DNA of 64,000 nucleotides from Dolomedes plantarius (taxonomy: Eukaryota; Arthropoda; Arachnida; Araneae; Dolomedidae): NCBI GenBank assembly GCA_907164885.2, contig OU015498.1, positions 125,146,727 through 125,210,726 on the forward strand, given 5' to 3'. A program made the position numbers and the translations under genes. Shown one piece after another: positions 55,958-64,000 of this stretch; positions within the stretch are counted from its first letter, which is position 1, and every line of letters begins with the position of its first letter. The notes under the pieces are model-generated. The model was given only the letters and a program-made list of their open reading frames with translations, searched no databases and was not told the DNA's origin.

Positions 55958-58900
55958 ATGGAATTCAAAACGTTACTAAACCAAAAAAGGAGTGTTAAAT
56001 CAAGTATTACGCGCCTTAAAACAAAGACCGAGGGTGATATTCAAAATTTAAATTTGGCAGAATTAGAGATTAGAAAAAATCGGGTTGTCGAATTAACAAA
56101 TGAAATAAAAGGTATTTTCAACTCAATAATAACTAACTGTAAGGATGAAGAAATAGACGATTATTCTATTGAAAAGGATGACCTTTTGGACGTTTTAGAA
56201 CAGATGCTTGCTCTTATTGGTACAAACATTCATAAGAGTCATGGAGCTGAGCAACAAGCTAAAAGTTCAAATGTTAAAAGTTCTGAGTCAGCAGATGTAA
56301 AACTTCCTACGTTATCCTTACCAACATTTTCGGGAACAATTGAAGATTGGTTAACGTTTTCTGATTTATTTCGAGCAGCTGTTTCGGACAATCCAAACTT
56401 GACAGGAGCTCAAAAATTGCAGTATCTGAAGGGTGTTTTGAGGGGTGATGCACAAAGGGTTATACATTCACTACCCATTTCTAATAGTAATTTTCAAATT
56501 GCCTGGGACCTTCTAACCAAAAGGTACTTTAACAAACGAGAAATACTTTCTTCACTGATGAAAAAATTCATTAACATGACACCAATCCATAACGAATCAT
56601 CCTCCCAAATGTTAAATTTAATAGATTCAACGAAGGAATTTGTGAGAACTTTAGAATCTTTAAAATTCAAAATTGATCAAACTGCAGACACCTTTCTTAT
56701 GTTTTCCATACTATTCAAACTCGATTCTAATACTAGAACTTGGTTCGAAAGAACACTTAAAGTTGATGCAATACCTAAGTTAGATGACTTACTACAATTT
56801 CTTTCAACTCATGCCAGATCAATCATGACAGCAAATCAATGTGCAAAGAGAAATGTCCAAAAAAAGGTAACATTAGTTGCCTCGAACATACAGCCACAGT
56901 GTCCGCTCTGTCATAAGGAACATACCCTAAGTAAATGTGAAACATTCTCAAAAATGCAAGTTCAGAAGCGTTGGGAATTTGTTAAATCAAGTAATGTTTG
57001 TTTCAACTGCTTAACACAATTTCACGGCGTTCAGGCTTGTAGAAGTAAATTCAAATGCCACACGTGCAAAAAACCTCATCACACCTTGCTTCATATTGAA
57101 TTTGTTAGTGGAAGAGGCAGTCAGGGAAATATGTCAAATTCAGGTGGGCTTTCTATAAATGCTCCCGTGTTTTCGCCTACTTCTGTTCCCGGAGCAAGTG
57201 GTTCTAATGAAACGTCCGAAAATTCACGAACGGTAGATATTACATCTTGCATTTCAAATGTTGGCCCTAGTGTTCAAATTCTGCTCTGCACAGCCGTCAT
57301 TCGTGTAAGAGATATATGGGGTAATTATCAATTATGCAGATGTTTACTAGATAGTGGTAGTCAGGCGTCACTGATCACAAGTGAGTGTATCGAAAGGCTG
57401 GGTCTAAGTAAACAAAAGGCCAATGTTCGTATTTCTTGTTTAGGCTCCGCAGACACTCGAACAAATGGAATATCCCAAATTCAGTTCAGTCCACATTTTC
57501 CATCTCAGAGTTCCTTTAGTGCTAACGTGTACGTGGTGAACAAAATAGTGGGTGTGCTTCTTCACCAAGATTTGGATGCTTCATATTCTGAAACCTTTGG
57601 GGATCTCACGTTAGCTGACCCAACGTTTCACAAAAGTAGTCAGGTCGATATTCTTCTTGGAATCGATCTCACACTACCATTGTTGAAGGGTCAGACGTTG
57701 TCGATGGGGGAGGATAAGCCCTTTGCAATTCGGTCAGAACTTGGTTGGGTGATAGGTGGTAGAGCTTCTTCGTTCAGTCAAATTCTTCATGTAAATAATA
57801 TTCAATTAGTGTCGGATGATCTAATTCATAAATTTTGGGAGTTGGATTCTGTTCCTCGAGCAAATCCTCTAACTTCCTTAGAAAGATCTTGCGAGGAGCA
57901 TTTTAAAGAGACACATTCAAGAAATGAAGATGGCAGATACACAGTTAGGTTGCCATTTAAATCATCTCCTACGCAGTTAGGGCAGTCTAAACAAACAGCC
58001 ATTCGTAGATTGATTGGTATAGAACGTCATCTCAGGTCTGACCCGGAAAAATACAACCAATATAGACAGTTCATGAATGAATACTTAGAGCTTAATCACA
58101 TGGAAGTTGTTCCAGAAGCAGAGTATGATAAGGCTAATTCTTACTACTTGCCACACCATGCTGTACTAAGAGACTCTAGTAGTACTACGAAACTGAGAGT
58201 AGTGTTTGATGGATCCAGCAAGACATCATCAGGACACTCACTAAATGACCTGCTCATGACTGGTCCTCGGGTTCAACCAGAACTTTACCCAATCCTGATT
58301 CAATTTAGAACCTTTCAAGTCGCTGTCTGTGCGGATGTTGAAAAAATGTTCCGACAGATAAAAATACATGAAGAAGATGCTGATTGGCAACGAATTCTTT
58401 GGAGAAATTCACCTGAAGATGCTATTGCAGAATATCGTCTCGTCACTGTGACATACGGGACCGCCTGTGCACCATTCCTCTCTACAAGAACTTTAAAGCA
58501 ACTTGGACTTGACGAAAAGGAAGAGTACCCAATTGCATCTAAAGCAACACTTCACAATTTTTATGTTGACGATCTTCTTGGGGGAGCTGCTACAAGGGAG
58601 GAAGCTATACAACTTGTAACAGAGTTGCAAGCAATGACGAGCAAGGGAGGCTTCCATCTTCGAAAGTGGCATTCAAATGATCCTTCTATTTTTCGTGAAG
58701 TTTCAATCGACTCCACGGAAAACGATCTCGTTCATCTAGATGACAAAGACTGTAGTGTTCTAGGAGTCAAATGGTCACCCAAGATAGATGTTTTCAAATT
58801 CGCAGTATCACCAGTTGAGATAAAGGATACTTATACGAAACGAGAAGTACTATCTCAAATCGCCCGAGTGTTCGATCCGCTTGGACTCTTGTCACCATGT

Positions 58901-58970
58901 GTAACCTTTATGAAAATCTTACTTCAAGAATTGTGGCAAGGGAAATTCTCTTGGGATCAACCTCTGTGTA
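55958..58970 (+). CDS. BEL/Pao Gag-Pol polyprotein (Gag, protease, reverse transcriptase), truncated
   Basis: The frame is open from 55910; the first ATG is 55958 (MEFKTLLNQ), which I take as the start. Residues about 115-290 are the DUF1759 gag domain (LPTFSGTIEDWLTFSDLF). About 315-375 hold zinc-knuckle-like cysteines (CPLCHKEHTLSKC, CFNCLTQFHGVQAC, CHTCKKPHH). Near 464 is the aspartic protease site LLDSGSQAS. The reverse transcriptase follows, with VVFDGSS, AVCADVEKMFRQIK and the YVDDLLGG catalytic motif at about 869. Homology to BEL pol ends at about 58970 (QGKFSWDQPL); the next 95 bases to a stop at 59063-59065 are integrase sequence read in the wrong phase. No stop or frameshift is seen before the junction, in keeping with a young copy. 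Confidence 0.93.
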
Positions 58971-58979
58971 TTCGTGTGT

Positions 58980-59691
58980 CTTGCAACCAAGGCAAATATT
59001 TTGTGATCGTGGCACTAACTTCTATGGGGCAAGTAGAGAACTCGCAAAAGAATTTCGAGAATTGATGATGGACAACTCCATCTACCAGTTTCTTACTATG
59101 GACAACATCAATTGGCGTTTCAACCCTCCGGCAGCTCCACACTTCGGAGGCCTTTGGGAATCCATTGTTAAATCGTTCAAGTTCCACCTGAAGAGAGTCA
59201 TAGGCACCTCGAGTGTTACTTTCGAAGAACTTACTACCGTAACGTCCCAAATTGAAGCGTGTCTGAACTCCAGACCTCTTAGTGGAATTTCAAGTGATCC
59301 CAACGATTTACGTGCTCTTACACCTGGACACTTTCTAATTGGGAAACCATTAACATCTCTACCTGAATTGCCAATTCCAGACAACATTAGCCACTGTGAC
59401 CGTTGGCGTATGCTTCAGCGTATGATTCAACATTTTTGGAATCGTTGGTCAAATGAATATTTGACAAAGTTACAATCCCTACCAAAGTGGCGCATTTCAC
59501 AACAAAATCTGAACGTTGGTGATCTGGTATTGATAAAGAATGAGAACTTGGCTCCACTTCAATGGAAGTTAGGTCGAATTACAAAAACTTTCCCTGGAAA
59601 GGACAACAAGGTTCGTGTAGTTGAGTTGAAAACTCAAACTGGTAAACTTTTGAGACCAATCTCGAAACTTTGTAAATTACTAATTTCCTGA
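58980..59691 (+). CDS. BEL/Pao integrase, carboxyl part with DUF5641
   Basis: In a different phase from the polyprotein, QPRQIFCDRGTNFYGA carries the second catalytic Asp of a retroviral-type integrase. HFGGLWESIVKSFK carries the Glu. The end (SHCDRWRMLQRMIQHFWNRW, VGDLVLIKNEN, PLQWKLGRI, RPISKLCKL) is the DUF5641 domain typical of BEL/Pao. The zinc-binding amino end and the first catalytic Asp are absent, removed with RNase H by a deletion of perhaps 1.3-1.5 kb (estimated from family length). Integrase from this copy alone cannot work. The reading frame itself is uninterrupted to its stop, but no natural start remains. Confidence 0.92.
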
Positions 59692-59894
59692 ACATTCGAA
59701 CCTATTTGCTTCAGTGCATAGCATGTTTAATTCTTATCTTTCAGCATTGTAGTGATTATCTTTCCATCTGTATTCATTATTAATTTAGTATTGCACCTTT
59801 CTTAATTTTTCATAGTTCTTGCATGTTAATTCTAAGTGATGTTCTAAATGTTTTCATTGTTGAAACCCCCTCCGAGGTTCCAAGGGGAGCGGAA

Positions 59895-60165
59895 TGTTCA
59901 GTAAATTCCATACAGTCCACTTGTCGATTGGCGCTGCGAGCGCTTTTTCATGTTTGTTTGTTTTCTCTGTAACCGTTACTGAAGAGAGCGATTATGTTTA
60001 CGTTCTGTATGGCTGTGTTCAGTTCGGCGTCGGTTTCTGAGATGAATTAAAGTAAACCAAAATAATGAGTAGGTTGTTTTTTCATTTCCAATTAAGTTAT
60101 GAACCATTCTACGAAACATTCTATGAACCATTCTATGAAACATTCAACGAACCATTCTATATACA
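59895..60165 (+). repeat. 3' LTR of the BEL/Pao element
   Basis: It is 271 bp and aligns to the 5' LTR throughout, with changes at the GAGTAAG/GAGTAGG, poly-T and GAAGCATT/GAAACATT positions only. Confidence 0.95.
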
Positions 60166-60170
60166 AAAGT

Positions 60171-60555
60171 CATTATGGGCTATAAGGCTGGTCAATAAGC
60201 CTTTGTGAATCAGTAGGTCGCGAGGCATCTTACTTTTTATTAGGATACATATGTGTTTGTGACCACGTTATTTGCGACCTCATGAACACCAAAATTAAGC
60301 ACGGAAAGCCCAAATTATTACAACTAGGAGAGGGGTTACGCAGACTTAAAATGGATCAAAATATCCATGTCAACGGAGCAAAGAGTTCATACAAGGTGTC
60401 CTGAGTGGTACTAATTCTGTAGTGTTAGAATGCTATGCTGAAGAACGATTAGCGTGACCAAGAGAATTTTGGTCATTTTTTCTTCTTAGCAGTATTAAGT
60501 GTAATGAATTCATCCTAGAGAGTCAGTGGTGAATTTTACTATAACCTTTTATTTA
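60171..60555. other. Intergenic sequence
   Basis: A small hairpin, AAGGCTGGTCAATAAGCCTT, lies at 60182-60201. No gene recognised. Confidence 0.4.
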
Positions 60556-60766
60556 CCTCTGGAAGTGCGGGGTCAAGTGTTCCAGTCTCGTCACTAGACT
60601 CGGTTCAAAATTACGTGACCGGTCATTTAGCCAAGTCAGACTCCGACCCTTATGGTCCTAATTCAAAACAGAAGCTGCCCCTTTCAGCTCAACAGTCTAT
60701 TAGGACCTGATGAATGGAACCTCCAGCCAGGAAGCATTAACAACAACAACAACAACAACAACAACA
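60556..60766 (+). mobile_element. SINE, family B, 5'-truncated, with (AAC)n tail
   Basis: GACCGGTCATTTAGCCAAGT, CTTTCAGCTCAACAGTCTAT and GGAACCTCCAGCCAGGAAGC match the minus-strand SINE at 32425-32796. The copy ends in about nine AAC units (60739-60766). The tRNA-like head is missing, as is common after incomplete reverse transcription. Confidence 0.8.
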
Positions 60767-62525
60767 CTATAACCTTGTGGGGCGTCTGAGTGAGGAGAAT
60801 TGCTCAAATAACCTGAATGCAGTTAGAGGTCAACTGGATGTAGAGTGACGACTAGACAGCACTTAAATTAGTGATTAGTGCTTGTGGTTTTTAAGGGGAC
60901 AGTGAACTTTCAAACCTAACTTTTTTCTTTCAATGGATTTGCTTGAAATTTGAATATGTGATTAGTACCATAGATATCTAAAAGTGGTTAAAATTTAATG
61001 ATTGAAATATTGATAATTTATGGATTACGAATTAATAATTATATCAATAATTGACCTAATTAAAAATGTCCCATGCGCATTTCTTTTGCATTTAATATGG
61101 TAATTTTTATTTACAGGTTACCTTGTAGAACTATCACTGAAACTTATTGTATATTTTAAGCATTCATTAAAAATATAAAGGAGAAAAATAATAGTGAAAA
61201 TACCCTTTTCATTACGCAAAATACGTATAAATCATATTTTCAAGTACAAAATTTAGAAATTCTGAGCTACGAAGCATAATTGTTTTCAATAAGATTTATT
61301 TTACATACAGTTAAGTATATAAAACTTAAATTTAAAAGCAATACGATAATTAGAAATGAGCATGAAGCAGTTTGAATATTCGTATGACTTGAAAATTTTT
61401 ATTTTCAGAAAAACACATTTAAAGTTATTGCTATTAGTAACCACATAATATCTAAATTAAATTACTACATAGCAAATACATATCACTTACCACATGCGTG
61501 GTTTTGAATTAAAAATTTAAGTTTTTTTTACTACCGAATTTGACGTTTTCGTTTATTTTTTTTACAAATTTTATTTATGTTAATAAATATTTGTGCAATT
61601 TTAAAATAAAATATTGAAAAGTTATGGGTGCGTATTATAGTCAAATTTTAATTTTTTCCGAAAATTTCGCGCAAAATCAAGCATGCATATTATACACGTG
61701 TGCGTATTATAATCAAGATTTTACGGTCTCGAACATCCGGCCATTCGGAACAACAACAACAACGATTTTATTTACAAAATCAAAATTCACCAGTTGCCAT
61801 TTCTATTTATGTGTCAAAAAAAATTTGAACTTGTTTTGTAAGAAAACAAATAAATGATCTATCTGTCTTACACATGTATTTTAAGAAAGTTGCCTAATGT
61901 TATGAAAAATTTAAAATTTTAGAAATATTTCTTTTAAAAATGATTAGTTTTTGAGACGTTCTTTTAAGTAAAGCTGCGTGATGTGTGAAGCAAATTTAAA
62001 AAAATTATTGTTTTTAGCTGCTATTATGTGTTCAATAGAACTGCAAAAGTGTCGTTTGTTTGATTTAAGACTCACTTCACATTTTGCTTTTATACTAACT
62101 TTACTTATATCTAGAGAGTTACTGAAAGTGACTTCCTTCCTAATTCACTTTTGCTACAGCAGCGTAGTCTAAAAGTTCTGGAGCTGTTCGTTATTTTTTG
62201 TATTCTGGAAAATTAAGAAATTCTATTTTTAATCATTGAATTTTTGTTTACTAGAATTTTTTTGTGTGTGTGAATAGTTACTTTTAACTAGTTTGAAACA
62301 TGTTTTTCCATATTAAATACAACTGTTTAACTATTTCTTCAAACAAAAAAAAATAAATAAATAAAATGGGGATGTAAAAAATTGAAGATTTTTTTTTAGT
62401 TATGACGGACAAAAGCCGATTTTCAATCAGATAGTAGGAAATTAAAAATCACATTATGAAAGATTATTAGATATTAGGATATTTAATAAAAAACATGCAT
62501 TTTTGTAGAATGCAATTTTCTCATA
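60767..62525. other. AT-rich intergenic sequence
   Basis: The segment at about 61624-61740 contains GGTGCGTATTATAGTCAA and later GTGTGCGTATTATAATCAAG, a direct repeat that resembles ends of some mariner/pogo MITEs, but I could not bound an element. No gene seen. Confidence 0.4.
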
Positions 62526-63587
62526 CAAGGTGGTCATAAAAAAACTTTGCCGACATATGGAACTCTAGCGGTTGTTCCGTTCAACCGATCGAGATGAGAT
62601 TTCAGATATAGGTATTTAGAAGTATGAGCTCGGGATTCTGTGAACGGCAGCCAATTGGCGCTCACAGTTACGGTTGTAGGTACAGAAAATCAAAATTTCC
62701 GAATGGCAACGCCCACTTTTTCCCGTCGCAAAATGCTCAGCGCTTGCGAAAACCCTAAAGAGCGTTGGAACGGTACGTGTATCACAAAAAATGGACGCGT
62801 TATGTACGCACAAAAAACAGCTCTGCGAACGGCCTGTGATTGCCCCCATGTGGAAAATGTGTAATCCAAATAGAAGTTTTCTTTTGTCCGTTCTGTGTTG
62901 TCATCAGTTATTGGTGGTCTTGCCTCTGACATATGCAAATTTCCACCGTGCGCCCTGATTGTGTTTTTGTAGGCCGTTCGCAGAGCTGTTTTTTGTGCGG
63001 GCATAACGCCCGTGCCCCCCCCCCCCCAACTTAACTTGAAATATATTAAAACGTTAATAGAAGTTCCGTTAAAATCGGAAAATTGTAGAAAACTTTTAAG
63101 AAAGAACACTTTATTTTTCTCAGTGTATAATTTTTGAATACTACTCAAATATCATTTCTGCTGTTATGCAATTAAAAAAAATCATAATATTTCCTATTTT
63201 AAAGATCGTCCGGCAGTCAATGCGCTGAGAAGGGCCCTAACTGAATTCAATTCATGCACCCCCCCCCCAAAAAAAAAAAAAAAAAAAAGAAAAAAGTTAG
63301 AGGCACGCTACGCTTATGGTTATTTGCAATACACGTATTGCTCCAATGCTCTTTAGAGTTTTTGAAAGCGCTGAGCATTTTGCGACGGGAAAAAATGGGC
63401 GTTACCATTCAAAAATTTCGAGTTTCTGTACCTATAACCGGAACCGTGAGCGCTACTTGGTTGCCGTTCACAGAATCCCGAGCTCATACCTCTGAATACC
63501 TATATCTGAAATCTCATCTCGATCGGTTGAACGGAACAGTCGCAAGATTTCCATATATCGGCAAAAATTTTTTTTATGACCACCCTG
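62526..63587. mobile_element. Fold-back MITE, copy 2 (complete)
   Basis: The left end CAAGGTGGTCATAAAAAAAC and inverted right end CAGGGTGGTCATAAAAAAAA lie next to TA on both sides (62524-62525, 63588-63589), suggesting a Tc1/mariner-type mover. The arms (about 62526-62835 and 63320-63587) are inverted copies of roughly 270-310 bp and match copy 1 at 4640-5322. The frames predicted over the arms are mirror images, not genes. Confidence 0.8.
63010..63295. repeat. Insertion between homopolymer tracts inside fold-back copy 2
   Basis: Relative to copy 1, the loop side of the right arm is interrupted by about 280 bases that begin with a poly-C tract (about 63016-63028) and end with another poly-C and a 20-base poly-A (63259-63298). 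The inner sequence is AT-rich and unrecognised. The A-tail could suggest a retroposed piece. Confidence 0.5.
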
Positions 63588-63646
63588 TATTTCTTACATA
63601 ACCAAGTTAAAAATTCCTTCTTCCACAGGTTTAAAAGCTTCTAAAG

Positions 63647-64000
63647 CAGACCTGCATAACTTACAGCCCGCGGGCCACATGCGGTCCGGCAGCACTCCCT
63701 CCTTGGTCTCGAAACAATTTGTGAAGACACATAATTAGGGGTACGTAAATTTCTCATAAAAAATATCGAAATTTCGCAAAAAAAGAAATTACAATTTATA
63801 AAATTTTGCATATATTCGCAAAAAAATATGAATTCAAAAATTTCGCATTTATTAAAAAAATCTCAATTTTACTTACTTGATTAAGTGTAAGTATCAAAAT
63901 TATTTGTTGCTTACTTAGTTCTTAACTGACATTCTAGTAGTCTCAACATTCTCTTCCTAAAGTCTTCAGAAATAAGTAATAAGCAAATTTCGAGATATCT
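63647..64000 (+). mobile_element. Start of a hAT-type element running off the window
   Basis: CAGACCTGCATAACTTACAG followed by CCCGCGGGCCACATGCGG is the style of terminus seen in many hAT elements (CAG start and GGCCCGCGGGCC-like core). The preceding eight bases TTCTAAAG would be the target duplication. The other end is outside the window, so this is tentative. Confidence 0.5.

Larger units (their letters stand above)
55251..60165 (+). mobile_element. BEL/Pao LTR retrotransposon, young but internally deleted
   Basis: LTRs at 55251-55522 and 59895-60165 differ by two substitutions and one homopolymer base. AAAGT flanks both sides (55246-55250, 60166-60170), a 5-bp target duplication. A purine tract AAGGGGAGCGGAA (59882-59894) directly precedes the 3' LTR. 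TTGGCCATTCGAGCCGG, about five bases after the 5' LTR, is in the right place for a primer-binding site, but I could not match it to a tRNA. The coding region has gag, protease and reverse transcriptase, then jumps to late integrase. RNase H and the start of integrase are missing, so the 4.9-kb copy would need help to move. Confidence 0.93.

Noticed and set aside
1..64000. A multi-gene host pathway, defence cluster or horizontally acquired bacterial operon
   Set aside because: Searched by eye on both strands; every protein with recognisable motifs is a transposon or retrotransposon product, and no contiguous set of non-transposon genes is present.

Overview
The window is AT-rich eukaryotic DNA with no recognisable host gene. 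The mix of BEL/Pao, Tc1, mariner, piggyBac, Helitron and tRNA-derived SINE copies with AAC-type tails fits an arthropod, and the gag-like protein at 49310-49645 and the Helitron termini look most like those of spiders. The spider assignment is inference from family resemblance, not proof. No rRNA gene, CRISPR array or bacterial-style operon is visible, and every tRNA-like segment belongs to a SINE.

Layout. 1-9 kb: three Helitron-like elements (651-1829, 1834-3375, 5352-8808) and a fold-back element (about 4640-5322). The third Helitron holds nested direct and inverted repeats. 10-21 kb: an internally deleted mariner (10556-11270), a pyrimidine-rich stretch of unknown nature (about 12100-14880), a Tc1 copy with one nonsense codon (16326-17738), a hAT-type MITE, a TTAA-flanked MITE fragment and a mariner relic. 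21-25 kb: an unclassified DNA transposon (21411-24691) carrying a decayed protein of an uncharacterised family and a nested MITE. 25-33 kb: duplicated AT-rich sequence, a fourth Helitron (27745-28525), SINEs and long stretches with nothing recognisable. 33-45 kb: a Tc1 copy with about 225-bp terminal repeats (33442-34968), several SINEs, a TTAA MITE, a Harbinger-type MITE, and a Tc1 copy inserted in the 5' end of a fifth Helitron (40834-42683). 45-53 kb: another TTAA MITE, a GC-rich island, and a piggyBac transposase relic split by a pol-less Gypsy-like LTR element (47339-51677, target duplication GCAT). 55-60 kb: a young but internally deleted BEL/Pao retrotransposon (55251-60165, target duplication AAAGT). 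60-64 kb: a SINE, a second fold-back element and the start of a hAT element running off the window.

Nothing here looks like a multi-gene pathway. The value of the window is its insertion history. Several elements can be delimited to the base by target duplications, nestings give relative ages, and the Tc1 transposases are disabled by stop codons that all look like C:G to T:A transitions. The LTR retrotransposons and internally deleted elements would need enzymes from other copies to move.
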